From NCBI RefSeq assembly GCF_010727325.1, contig NZ_AP022565.1, forward strand, positions 3,782,001 to 3,846,000: a stretch of DNA of 64,000 nt, given 5' to 3'. A program made the translations under genes and the position numbers. Each line of letters opens with the position of its first letter. Within the stretch, counting starts at the first letter, position 1. Below are positions 36,482-44,962 of the stretch, one piece after another. Source of the DNA: Mycolicibacterium alvei (GTDB taxonomy: Bacteria > Actinomycetota > Actinomycetes > Mycobacteriales > Mycobacteriaceae). The notes beneath the pieces are model-generated. The model had not been told where the DNA came from. It saw only the letters and a program-made list of their open reading frames with translations, and did not search any database.

Positions 36482-37177
36482 TCAGCGCCGAGCAGTCGGC
36501 GCTGGAGGCGGCGGCAGGACGTGACGGGTGACCCATTGCGCGGCGAGCTTGATCAGGCCCGATCTCGGATAGGTGATGTGCGCATTCCAGTCCCGGCCGA
36601 GTGAACAGATCGGGTCGTTGGTGTTGCACAGGTCCGCGGTCCTGGCGCCGAAGTCCGGGCTCATCCGGGTCAACGGCTGACCGAGGCGCGCCGACGGGTT
36701 CCCGAAGACAACAACCGACGCGACGCGCGGGACGACGGCGGCAGGCAGCGGCGCGCTGTAGCCGAGGCCGGCGACCGGCGAGGTGGCCACGACGTCGACG
36801 ACGGCGGCGCCCTGCGAGTAGCCGCCCATCACGATCTTGGTCTTGGGACACCGTGACGCGGTGGCCTGGATGCGCTTGCTCATGTCGGTGGCTCCGGCAG
36901 CGGCTTTCCAGAAATCCCAGGATGCCGGGTACTCCACCGCGTAGGTACCGACCGTCGAGCCTTTGACCATGGGGCGCAGCGTGTCGACGAACGCCTTGCC
37001 GACGTTGCCGATACCGGCGGGTTCATCGGTGCCACGGGCGAAGACGACCTCGATGTCGGGACAGTCCGGAGTGGCCGCGGCCGAGGGCATCGCGATGGGC
37101 GTCGCGATCGTGCCCAGCGCGGCGGTCGCAGCCACCGCTGCGATGCCCGCGATGGCCGATACCTGACGGACACCCAC
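36482..37177 (-). CDS. secreted cutinase-family esterase
   Basis: 231 residues from GTG at 37177. A signal peptide ends A-A-A-T near residue 36. The cutinase-like core starts with CPDIEVVFARGTDEP, has nucleophile elbow G-Y-S-Q-G-A (about 117-122), and the conserved CNTNDPIC disulphide loop with the acid and a later His in WNAHITY. These enzymes (Culp in mycobacteria) cleave esters or phospholipids at the surface. No clear ribosome binding site is seen, but a perfect 16-bp palindrome lies 14 bp upstream. It ends 14 bp from the end of desA3. Confidence 0.85.
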   Translation of the reverse strand: MGVRQVSAIAGIAAVAATAALGTIATPIAMPSAAATPDCPDIEVVFARGTDEPAGIGNVGKAFVDTLRPMVKGSTVGTYAVEYPASWDFWKAAAGATDMSKRIQATASRCPKTKIVMGGYSQGAAVVDVVATSPVAGLGYSAPLPAAVVPRVASVVVFGNPSARLGQPLTRMSPDFGARTADLCNTNDPICSLGRDWNAHITYPRSGLIKLAAQWVTRHVLPPPPAPTARR

Positions 37178-37190
37178 ACGTCACTTCTAC

Positions 37191-37206
37191 CACTGTTTTA
37201 ACAGTG
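37191..37206. promoter_or_regulatory. palindrome between cutinase and NTF2-like genes
   Basis: CACTGTT-TT-AACAGTG, perfect 7-bp arms, 14 bp before the cutinase start and 44 bp before the divergent NTF2-like gene. It is probably a regulator binding site; which protein binds is unknown. Confidence 0.5.
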
Positions 37207-37249
37207 TTGCCCAGGCATACCGGGTCCGAGTAACGGGTATCACCGAGCA

Positions 37250-37627
37250 GTGACCAGCCAAGTTTCCGACGAACTCCTGCACATCGAACGTGCCGGGTGG
37301 GACTCGCTGTGCGAGTCGACCGGCGCCGATTTCTACGGCGATCTGATGTTGCCCGATGCGGTGATGGTGCTCGCCAACGGCATGGTGATGGACCGCAACA
37401 CGGTCGTCAGCGCACTCTCGGAGTCGCCGCCGTGGCGTGCCTATGAGATCAGCGGGGTGCGGCTCATCGTGCTCGACGACGACACCGCCGCCCTGGTCTA
37501 CACCGGTACGGCCTATCGCGACGGGGATGAGCCTGCCTTCGTCGGCGCCATATCCAGCGTCTACCACCGGGTCGACGGAGCCTGGAAGCTCGCGCTGTAT
37601 CAGCAGACCCGCAAGCCGGACCCGTAG
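37250..37627 (+). CDS. NTF2-like (DUF4440-type) protein
   Basis: 125 residues from GTG at 37250. A small NTF2-fold protein: first helix ELLHIERAGWDSL, the YGDLMLPDAVMVLANGMVMDR segment typical of DUF4440/SnoaL-like proteins, and closing strands VYHRVDGAWKLALYQQT. No catalytic residues can be assigned. A Nudix gene follows after 51 bp on the same strand. Confidence 0.7.
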   Translation: MTSQVSDELLHIERAGWDSLCESTGADFYGDLMLPDAVMVLANGMVMDRNTVVSALSESPPWRAYEISGVRLIVLDDDTAALVYTGTAYRDGDEPAFVGAISSVYHRVDGAWKLALYQQTRKPDP

Positions 37628-37678
37628 CGGGCGTCACCTCGGCGTCGGGTCTTCGGCGTACCCGCATATGGTCGAGCG

Positions 37679-38398
37679 GTGACGATCGCCTATGACGAAG
37701 CCCTGCGGGAACGCATCGGGGCCCATCTGGCGGGGCACGAGCGCCGCGCCGTGACCGACCCGACGAAGCGGCATGCGGCGGTCGCGGTGGTGCTGGTCGA
37801 TTCCGAACTCGGTGAGGACCGGGTGGACCCGGCCCCGGTCGACGAATGGATCGACGGCCGGCCGATGCCGGAACCCGGGCTGGACGGCCGCATGGTGGAC
37901 GTATCGGGCGGGGCGGCTTTTCTGTTGTGCCGCAGGACATCTCGGTTGTCGTCGCACGCCGCGCAGTGGGCGCTGCCCGGCGGTCGGCTGGACCCGGGTG
38001 AAAATGCGGTCGAGGCCGCGTTGCGGGAACTGGACGAAGAGGTCGGGGTGAGCCTGTCGGACTCATCGGTGCTGGGACTGCTCGACGACTACCCGACGCG
38101 CTCCGGTTACGTCATCACCCCGGTGGTGATCTGGGGCGGCGGCCGGTTGGATCTACGGCCGTCTCCCGACGAGGTGGTGGCGGCGTACCGCGTGGGCCTG
38201 CACCAGCTGCAGCGCGCGGATTCGCCGCGGTTCGTCACGATCCCGGAGAGCCCGCGCCCGGTGGTGCAGATCCCGCTGGGCAACGACCTGATCCACGCAC
38301 CGACCGGCGCGGTGCTGCTGCAGTTGCGGTGGCTGGCCCTGGAGGGTCGCACGGATCCGGTCGACGAACTCGAGCAGCCGGTTTTCGCCTGGAAGTGA
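37679..38398 (+). CDS. Nudix hydrolase (CoA pyrophosphatase-like)
   Basis: 239 residues from GTG at 37679. The Nudix box G-x5-E-x7-R-E-L-D-E-E-V-G is seen as GGRLDPGENAVEAALREL followed by DEEVGV (about 100-123). The preceding RRTSRLSSHAAQWALPGG stretch resembles the CoA/NADH pyrophosphatase subgroup, which hydrolyses CoA or related nucleotides. It ends three bases from the end of the convergent flavin-reductase-like gene. Confidence 0.82.
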   Translation: MTIAYDEALRERIGAHLAGHERRAVTDPTKRHAAVAVVLVDSELGEDRVDPAPVDEWIDGRPMPEPGLDGRMVDVSGGAAFLLCRRTSRLSSHAAQWALPGGRLDPGENAVEAALRELDEEVGVSLSDSSVLGLLDDYPTRSGYVITPVVIWGGGRLDLRPSPDEVVAAYRVGLHQLQRADSPRFVTIPESPRPVVQIPLGNDLIHAPTGAVLLQLRWLALEGRTDPVDELEQPVFAWK

Positions 38399-38401
38399 CG
38401 C

Positions 38402-38899
38402 TCAGGCGTCGTGTCCAGGCTTGAGGTCGGCCACGTCACTGAGGCTGACCCATGGCCGCGGCTCGCCGGGCGCTTCGCCGTCAACCGGATTCAACAGGTA
38501 GCCGACATGGTCGCCGAGGTCGAACCGGTCGATGACCGCGCCGACAAACCAGGCCGGTGAGGCATCGAGGATTGGTATTCCGGCCGGGCCGGCGTGCCAC
38601 GTGCACTCGGCGAACTTGTCGACCTCGTCACCGGTCTGGCCGCCGAACCAGCGGGCCAGGTCGAGGTCGTCGTGCGAGAGCAGGTGCACCCCCAAGTGGG
38701 TGGCGGTTTCCGCGACGGCGAAAGTGTGGTTCGCCTTTGAGATTCCGGCCAGGAACCGGGGCGGGTCGATGCTGGCCTGAGTGGTGAAGCCGACCAGACA
38801 ACCCGCCGGCCCGTCCTCGCCTTGTGCCGTCACGACGAACATCGGGTAATCGATGAGCTCGATCAATCCGTCGAAGCCTTCCCAGCTCTGCGCCACCAC
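38402..38899 (-). CDS. flavin reductase-like domain protein
   Basis: 165 residues, ATG at 38899. The FMN-binding split-barrel is visible: YPMFVVTAQGEDGPAGCLVGFTTQASIDPPRFLAGISKANHT is a typical flavin reductase opening, followed by LGVHLLSHDDLDLARWFGG. Family members reduce FMN for two-component monooxygenases. No partner monooxygenase gene is adjacent. The C-terminal part (FDLGDHVGYLLNPVDGE) closes the barrel. Confidence 0.82.
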   Translation of the reverse strand: MVAQSWEGFDGLIELIDYPMFVVTAQGEDGPAGCLVGFTTQASIDPPRFLAGISKANHTFAVAETATHLGVHLLSHDDLDLARWFGGQTGDEVDKFAECTWHAGPAGIPILDASPAWFVGAVIDRFDLGDHVGYLLNPVDGEAPGEPRPWVSLSDVADLKPGHDA

Positions 38900-38952
38900 A
38901 CCATTGTCACCACAGCGGTGCCTGTTTGGAGCGGACCCGGCGGGTGGGCTGA

Positions 38953-39687
38953 CTAAGGGTTGCGGGTCCGGCGCCCGCGCCGGACGGTGGCGGTCGGGGG
39001 TGGTGCCGGGCGCGGTGGTGTCGCAGGCGGATCCAGTCGCTGAAACGACAGCTGGATCCGTTCGCGGTCACCGCCGAGGCCGACCAGGAGATTGGTGATG
39101 TGGGGTGCGAGCACCCGCGAGACTCCCACGCCGCCGGTGCCGAAGACACCGATGATCTCGGCCAGGACGTAGCCATGCATCATCGTCCAGATCTGCGCGG
39201 CCACGGCCACCGGATCACCCTCGTCGATCGCGCCTGCGGTCATGCAACGCTCCACGAATGCCGGGATCTGTGCGAAGACCGAGTTGATCTCGGAGAGGGC
39301 AGCCGGGTTGCCGTCGACGGTGAGATCGCGGCCGACCGGCAGCGTGATGGACGGCGAGGTGATCCCGAACATCAGCCGGTAGCGCTGCGGGTAGGTCAGT
39401 GCGTACTCGCGGTAGGCGAGGCCGGAGGCGAGTAGGTCGGCCACCGGATCGTCGGTGTCCGGGCGCCGGTGCAGGTGTCCCCCGAACTGGACAAATGACT
39501 CCCGCACGAGCGCCTCGTAGAGGCCGGGCATGCCGTCGAAGTGGGTGTAGACCGCCATCGTCGAGGCGCCGATCCGCTTGGCCAGCATGCGCGCACTGAG
39601 TGCCTCAGGCCCGCTCTCCTCGAGGACCTGCAGGCTCTCCTCGATCAGGCGCTCGCGAATTTCCATGGTGCCCATCGTCCTGGACAT
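38953..39687 (-). CDS. TetR-family regulator of the adjacent mmpL gene
   Basis: 244 residues with three possible ATGs (39687, 39675, 39666); the outermost is used. The helix-turn-helix is EIRERLIEESLQVLEESGPEALSARMLAKRIGASTMAVYTHF, and the C-terminal domain belongs to the TetR_C_13/WHG group. The tail (last 30 residues) is Pro/Arg-rich and probably disordered. Two AT-rich palindromes at 39694-39727 separate it from the divergent MmpL gene, so it most likely represses both. Confidence 0.88.
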   Translation of the reverse strand: MSRTMGTMEIRERLIEESLQVLEESGPEALSARMLAKRIGASTMAVYTHFDGMPGLYEALVRESFVQFGGHLHRRPDTDDPVADLLASGLAYREYALTYPQRYRLMFGITSPSITLPVGRDLTVDGNPAALSEINSVFAQIPAFVERCMTAGAIDEGDPVAVAAQIWTMMHGYVLAEIIGVFGTGGVGVSRVLAPHITNLLVGLGGDRERIQLSFQRLDPPATPPRPAPPPTATVRRGRRTRNP

Positions 39688-39693
39688 GTTGCC

Positions 39694-39727
39694 ATAACAA
39701 TGTTATACCTGCCAATAACATTGTTAT
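39694..39727. promoter_or_regulatory. tandem TetR operators
   Basis: Two copies of the 13-bp palindrome ATAACA-N-TGTTAT, at 39694-39706 and 39715-39727. Their centres are 21 bp apart, two helical turns, so two dimers would bind the same DNA face. The second copy ends two bases before the ATG at 39730, the first seven bases before the tetR start, so binding would block both promoters. Confidence 0.82.
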
Positions 39728-39729
39728 AG

Positions 39730-42558
39730 ATGGGGTGGGGAGCGGTGTTGGAGAGCATTGCGCGATGGGCGAGCAGGTACGCGGTCCTGGTGATGGCGGC
39801 ATGGATGCTGCTGGCCGGCGTCGGCAACATCGCGGTACCCCAGCTCGAACACGTTGTGAAGGAACAGTCCCGGGCCTTCTTCCCGACCGACTCCGGTGCG
39901 ACAGAGGCCGCACAGCGGATGGGGACCCTGTTCGGGGACTCCGACAGCAACAACATCGCCTACGTCGTGCTCGAAGCCGACCGGACACTGGGGGACTCCG
40001 ACCGCGGGTACTACCGAGCGCTGGCCGACCGGCTGCGCGAGAACACCCCCGGCGTCGAATCGGTCATGGATTTGTGGGATGACCCCGCGGCTGCCGCCGT
40101 CTTCGAAAGCCAGGACCACAAGGCGTCCTATCTGATGGCCCGGCTCTCCGGTCAACTGGGCAGCAGCACCGCCACCGATGCCGTGGCCGCGCTGCGCGCA
40201 GCGGTGGACGCGGCCGGCGCGCCGGAGGGATTGCGCACGCACGTCACCGGACCGGGGCCCAGCCTGGTCGATGAATTCGATGCGCTGGACGCACAATTGG
40301 CGCGCATCACGGTGCTCACGGTCGGGATGATCGCCGCACTTCTGCTCTTCGTGTACCGATCGCCGATCGCGGCCGCCGTCCCGCTGGCCTCGGTGGGGCT
40401 GTCCCTGGCGGTCGCGCGTCCGTTGGTCGCGCTGCTCGGCGAGCACGGCGTGATCGAGGTATCGGTGTTCTCGGTCGCATTGATGTCGGCGATGGTGCTG
40501 GGCGCCGGGACCGACTACGGCATCTTCCTGCTCGGCCGCTACCACGAGAACCGGCGGGCGGGCATGGCGCCGCCGGATGCCTTGGCCGACGCCTACCGCC
40601 GGGTTGCGCCGGTGATCGCCGGGTCGTCCGCGACCATCGCCACCGCGCTGTTCTGTCTGACCTTCGCCAAGGTGAATTTCCTGCGCAGTGCCGGGATACC
40701 CAGTGGGATAGGCGTTCTCGCGGCGATGCTGGGTGCGCTGACGTTAGCGCCAGCTCTGATCGGCTTGTTCAGCAGGCGCGGTTGGGTCGAGCCGCGGGCG
40801 GCACGGATCAGCCGCCGGTGGCGCAAGATCGGCACTGCCGTTGCCCGCTGGCCGGGGCCGATCCTGGTAGTGGCCGCGGGCGTGCTGATCGTCTGTACGG
40901 TGCCGCTGCTCGGCGCCAAGATCAGCTTCGCGGAGTTGTCCGCACAACCGGCGAGCACCGACTCCAGTCGCGGATACCAGGCCGTCCACGGCCGATTCCC
41001 GGACAACCGGCTGTTGCCCGAGATCGTCTCGATCCAGGCCGACCGGGACCTGCGGACCCCGGCCGGCCTGATCACGATCGAGCGCGTCACCAGGAAGGTC
41101 CTTGAGGTGCGCGGGGTGCGCACCGTGCAATCGGCCAGCCGCCCCGCCGGGACCCCGGTGCGTCAGGGCACGCTGACCTACCAAGCCGGCCAGATCGGTG
41201 AACAACTCGACGGCACAGCGCAATCCGCGCTCGACGGGATGAACTCCGTGGACACTGTCACGGCCACCATCGGCCAACTCGACGGCGCACTCGACGGTAT
41301 GCAACGCGGCTTGAGCGGCGCCGTCGACGGCCTGAACCGGGTCGGGGCCGGCTCACAGGGCATCGGGACGGGTATGTCGGGATTGCAGGCCAACCTGCAG
41401 TCGGTGTCCGGCTATGCCGATCCGTTGCGCCAATTCGTCAACAGCAACCCCGACTGTGCGGCCAACCCGATCTGCGCGGCAGTACAGAAAATCGTCACAC
41501 CCCTCGATGACGCGGTCAGCGCGACGGGCACCCTCGCCGGCGGGGCGGGCGCGCTCGAGGAGGGCGCGGCCAGCGCCACCAGCTCACTCGGTGGGGCGGC
41601 CAAGGGCGTGGCGACGATGCGCACGGCGCTGACCCAGCTACGCGGTCTCACCTTCACCTTGCGCTCCAGCCTGGGCAGTGTCGGGCCGCAGATGCAGCAG
41701 ATGACCGGTTACCTGTCGCAGCTGAGCACCGACTTCGACGGCAGCTCCGAAGGGGGGTTCTACCTGCCTCCACGGACTTTCGACGATCCGGAGTACCGCC
41801 GGGTGATGGACATGATGTTCTCGCCCGACGGCCACGCCACCCGGCTTCTGGTCTACGGCGACGGCGAATCCTGGGGGCGTGACGGTGCGGACCGGTCTGC
41901 CGAGATCCGCGTCGCCGCCGCCGAGGCACTGAAGGACACCCCGCTGGCGGTCAGCGGCGTCGTCGACCTCACGGGAGTCGGAACGGCGACCGCGGAACTC
42001 ATCGAGTATGTGCAACACGACTTCGCCCTGCTCGTGATCGTCACGCTCATCTTGATCTTCGTGATCGTGGCCGGCATGCTGCGCAGCCCGGTCGCCGGGA
42101 TCGTGGTGCTGGCCACCGTCACGATCTCCTACGCATCGGCGCTCGGGGCCAGCGCCGCCATCTGGCAGTTTCTGGTCGGCCAACCGCTGCACTGGGCGGT
42201 GCCCGCACTGGCGTTCATCGCCCTGGTCGCCGTCGGCGCGGATTACAACCTGCTGCTGGCGATGCGATTGCGCGACGAGGCCCGGGCCGGAGTGCGCACC
42301 GCGACGATCCGGGCATTCGCCGGAACCGGCAGCGTCGTCACCGTCGCGGGGATCGTGTTCGGGCTGACCATGTTCGCGATGCTCGGCGCCAGTGTGGTGA
42401 CGATCGCCCAGGTTGGCTCCACCATCGGCATCGGGCTGATGATCGACACCCTGGTGGTGCGAACCTTTGTGGTCCCGCCGATCGCCGTGCTGCTGGGACG
42501 CTGGTTCTGGTGGCCGCGTCGGGTGCCTGCGACGCCGGGCCCAGACAGCGGGGCATGA
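39730..42558 (+). CDS. MmpL-family RND transporter
   Basis: 942 residues as drawn from ATG at 39730. TTG at 39748 with GGGGAG upstream gives MLESIARWASRYAVLV and may be the true start. There are two repeated halves, each with an extracellular loop followed by five membrane helices. Signature motifs are GAGTDYGIFLLGRYHENR (first half) and ALVAVGADYNLLLAMRLRDE (second), with the Asp-Tyr pairs typical of MmpL proton relay. The second extracellular loop contains a long helical coiled region (about 480-680). MmpL proteins export lipids or siderophores, and several expel drugs. It is controlled by the divergent TetR through the tandem palindromes. Confidence 0.9.
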   Translation: MGWGAVLESIARWASRYAVLVMAAWMLLAGVGNIAVPQLEHVVKEQSRAFFPTDSGATEAAQRMGTLFGDSDSNNIAYVVLEADRTLGDSDRGYYRALADRLRENTPGVESVMDLWDDPAAAAVFESQDHKASYLMARLSGQLGSSTATDAVAALRAAVDAAGAPEGLRTHVTGPGPSLVDEFDALDAQLARITVLTVGMIAALLLFVYRSPIAAAVPLASVGLSLAVARPLVALLGEHGVIEVSVFSVALMSAMVLGAGTDYGIFLLGRYHENRRAGMAPPDALADAYRRVAPVIAGSSATIATALFCLTFAKVNFLRSAGIPSGIGVLAAMLGALTLAPALIGLFSRRGWVEPRAARISRRWRKIGTAVARWPGPILVVAAGVLIVCTVPLLGAKISFAELSAQPASTDSSRGYQAVHGRFPDNRLLPEIVSIQADRDLRTPAGLITIERVTRKVLEVRGVRTVQSASRPAGTPVRQGTLTYQAGQIGEQLDGTAQSALDGMNSVDTVTATIGQLDGALDGMQRGLSGAVDGLNRVGAGSQGIGTGMSGLQANLQSVSGYADPLRQFVNSNPDCAANPICAAVQKIVTPLDDAVSATGTLAGGAGALEEGAASATSSLGGAAKGVATMRTALTQLRGLTFTLRSSLGSVGPQMQQMTGYLSQLSTDFDGSSEGGFYLPPRTFDDPEYRRVMDMMFSPDGHATRLLVYGDGESWGRDGADRSAEIRVAAAEALKDTPLAVSGVVDLTGVGTATAELIEYVQHDFALLVIVTLILIFVIVAGMLRSPVAGIVVLATVTISYASALGASAAIWQFLVGQPLHWAVPALAFIALVAVGADYNLLLAMRLRDEARAGVRTATIRAFAGTGSVVTVAGIVFGLTMFAMLGASVVTIAQVGSTIGIGLMIDTLVVRTFVVPPIAVLLGRWFWWPRRVPATPGPDSGA

Positions 42559-42623
42559 GATCGGCGAAGTCTGGGTACATCGACTGGGTCTGGGGAAGGG
42601 GGACGACCGACCGGAGAGGATCC

Positions 42624-43625
42624 ATGACGGCACCGCGATTGCAGGTTGACCAACGCGACGCCGCCGAAGCCCAGCGCATCGCGGCCGCGGTGAGCTCGGC
42701 ATTCGCCACCCGGGTGGTCGGCCAGGACCATCTGCGCGAATCCATGTTGGTCGCGCTCCTCGCCGGCGGGCACCTGCTCCTCGAAAGTGTCCCCGGGCTG
42801 GCCAAGACCACGGCGGCACGGGTGGTGGCCGAGTCCATCGACGGCAGCTTCCGGCGTATCCAATGCACGCCCGACCTGCTGCCCAGCGACATCATCGGCA
42901 CCCAGATCTACGAGGCGGCCCGCAACACGTTCGCCACCCAGCTGGGCCCCGTGCACGCCAACATCGTGCTGCTCGACGAGATCAACCGCTCCAGCGCCAA
43001 GACCCAGAGCGCGATGCTGGAGGCGATGGAGGAACGCCAGACCACCATCGCCGGCGTCGAATATCCCATCCCCGAACCCTTTCTCGTCATCGCCACCCAG
43101 AACCCCGTCGATCAGGAAGGCACCTATCCGCTGTCGGAGGCCCAGACCGACCGGTTCATGCTCAAGGAGATCGTGGGCTACCCCTCGATCGAGGACGAGG
43201 TCGAGATCGCCGCCCGGATGGACGCCGGCCTCTATGACCGGGGCCACCGTGCCGCCCCGGTCGTCACCATCGACGACGTGCATCGCGCCCAGGACATCGT
43301 GCGCGCGGTGTATCTGGACCGCGCACTGGTCGAGTACGCCAGCCGGCTCGTCGCCGTCACCCGCGAACCCGGGCACCACCTGCCGGCCAATCTGGCCCGG
43401 GTGATCGAGTACGGGGCCAGCCCGCGGGCCACCCTCGCGTTCTGCGGGACGGCGCGCGCCCTGGCGGTACTGCGTGGCCGCGACCATGTGGTGCCCGACG
43501 ACATCGCCCGGCTCGCCCATCGCGTGCTGCGGCACCGGCTGATCCTCGGCTTCGAAGCCGCCACCGCCCGGATCACCCCCGACGTTGTCGTCGATGCGGT
43601 GCTGCGCGCGGTGCAGGTCCCGTGA
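42624..43625 (+). CDS. MoxR-type AAA+ ATPase
   Basis: 333 residues from ATG at 42624, GAGAGGAT upstream. Walker A is in LESVPGLAKTTAA, Walker B in NIVLLDEINRSSAKTQSAMLEAMEERQ, sensor I in VIATQNPVDQEGTYPLSEAQTDRF. This is the MoxR proper family, usually next to DUF58 and VWA proteins. It is the first gene of a six-gene operon (42624-47461) with short gaps and overlaps. MoxR proteins are thought to act as chaperones that mature partner proteins or metal centres. Confidence 0.92.
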   Translation: MTAPRLQVDQRDAAEAQRIAAAVSSAFATRVVGQDHLRESMLVALLAGGHLLLESVPGLAKTTAARVVAESIDGSFRRIQCTPDLLPSDIIGTQIYEAARNTFATQLGPVHANIVLLDEINRSSAKTQSAMLEAMEERQTTIAGVEYPIPEPFLVIATQNPVDQEGTYPLSEAQTDRFMLKEIVGYPSIEDEVEIAARMDAGLYDRGHRAAPVVTIDDVHRAQDIVRAVYLDRALVEYASRLVAVTREPGHHLPANLARVIEYGASPRATLAFCGTARALAVLRGRDHVVPDDIARLAHRVLRHRLILGFEAATARITPDVVVDAVLRAVQVP

Positions 43626-43632
43626 GGCCGCG

Positions 43633-44499
43633 ATGGGCAGATACCTGGACTCCGCCAAGGCGTACGCCGGCCGCGACATCGGCGGGCTGCTCGAAGGCGG
43701 CCGTTACGCGCTGGTGCACACCCGCAGCCTGGAATTCGACGAGCTGCGCCCCTACGTGCCCGGTGATGACGTGCGCGACATCGACTGGAAGGCAACCGCA
43801 CGCTCTGGGCACACCCTGATCAAGCGGTTCGTCTCCGAGAAGCACCACAAGGTCCTGGTGGTCGCGGACGCCGGGCGCAACAGCTGCGCGATGGCACCAT
43901 CGGGCGAGGTGAAAAGGATTGTGGCCCAACACCTCATCGGTGCGATCGGATTGATGACGCTGCCCCGATCCGACGAGATCGCGATGGTGCTCGGCGACCA
44001 TCGCGGCAATGTAGACATCCGGCTGCGCCGCGGCGAGACCCACATCGAGAGCATGCTGCACCGGTTCCACCACCACGCCACCGACCATCCCGGCCCGAGC
44101 GACATCCTGGTTCAGCTCGAGTGGGTGGCCCGCCACTACCGTCACCGGCTGCTGATCTTCGTCGTTTCCGACGAACCCGAGATGAGTGAGCGCTTGGCCG
44201 AGGTCCTTGGTTCATTGACCGCCCGTCACGACGTGTTGTGGGCCCTGGTCAGTGACATGCCTGCGGTGAGCGGAGGCCGCGACGCCGGCCGCAGCTACGA
44301 GGTCGCCGACGGGCGCCCCATCCTGACCGGGCTGGACCAAGATGTCATCGAGGCCTATCGGCGGGCAGAAGCGCAACGGCGCGAACAACTTTCCGAATTC
44401 CTGACCGTGCAGCGAATACCTCATGCCCGGGTGACCGGGAGCGTGCGGATCAGGGCGGCGTTGACCGCGATGACTGGGGTGTACGCCCGTGCCGGATGA
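43633..44499 (+). CDS. DUF58 protein of the MoxR operon
   Basis: 288 residues, ATG at 43633, seven bases after the MoxR gene. The DUF58 signature is FDELRPYVPGDDVRDIDWKATAR (about 35-57), and a VWA-like part follows (VLVVADAGRNS, LLIFVVSDEPE). DUF58 proteins are constant partners of MoxR ATPases and carry a degenerate VWA fold. Its last 11 bases overlap the next gene. Confidence 0.9.
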   Translation: MGRYLDSAKAYAGRDIGGLLEGGRYALVHTRSLEFDELRPYVPGDDVRDIDWKATARSGHTLIKRFVSEKHHKVLVVADAGRNSCAMAPSGEVKRIVAQHLIGAIGLMTLPRSDEIAMVLGDHRGNVDIRLRRGETHIESMLHRFHHHATDHPGPSDILVQLEWVARHYRHRLLIFVVSDEPEMSERLAEVLGSLTARHDVLWALVSDMPAVSGGRDAGRSYEVADGRPILTGLDQDVIEAYRRAEAQRREQLSEFLTVQRIPHARVTGSVRIRAALTAMTGVYARAG

Positions 44500-44962
44500 C
44501 CTGCTGCAGGATGTGATCGGCCCGACGCCCTACTCATCGGTGTGGCTGTGGATCGCGATCGGCCTGACCCTGCTGCTGTGCGCCTGGTACGGAGCGGTTT
44601 TCGTGCTGACATCGCGGCGGCGATCGGTGCGGGAGCTGCCCGTCCTCGGAGCCGCCCGGGCCGAACTGCTGCGCCGACGGTCGGCCCGCGCGGTACGGCA
44701 CATCGGAAACCGTTACCGGGCCGGAGATCTCACCGCGGCAGACGCCGGTTCGGCGCTGAGTGCCGAACTGCGCGCCTTCCTGCACGCCGCGACCGGAGTG
44801 CAGGCCCAGTACATGCAGGTCGACGCGATCGCGGACAGTGCCGCCGCGCCCGCCGCGCCGATCCTGGAAGAGCTCACCGACATTCAGTTCAACCACCGTT
44901 CGACGCTCGATGGCGGTACGGTGAGCGCCACCACCGAGGAGTTGATCCGCGGATGGACCTGA
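44489..44962 (+). CDS. single-helix membrane protein of the MoxR operon
   Basis: 157 residues from GTG at 44489, overlapping the DUF58 gene by 11 bases. One membrane helix (about 18-40, SVWLWIAIGLTLLLCAWYGAVF) is followed by a basic cytoplasmic segment and a helical domain (RAELLRRRSARAVRHIGNRY). Position and form correspond to the DUF4381-like small protein found in MoxR/Bat operons, though sequence similarity is weak. Confidence 0.72.
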   Translation: MPDDLLQDVIGPTPYSSVWLWIAIGLTLLLCAWYGAVFVLTSRRRSVRELPVLGAARAELLRRRSARAVRHIGNRYRAGDLTAADAGSALSAELRAFLHAATGVQAQYMQVDAIADSAAAPAAPILEELTDIQFNHRSTLDGGTVSATTEELIRGWT

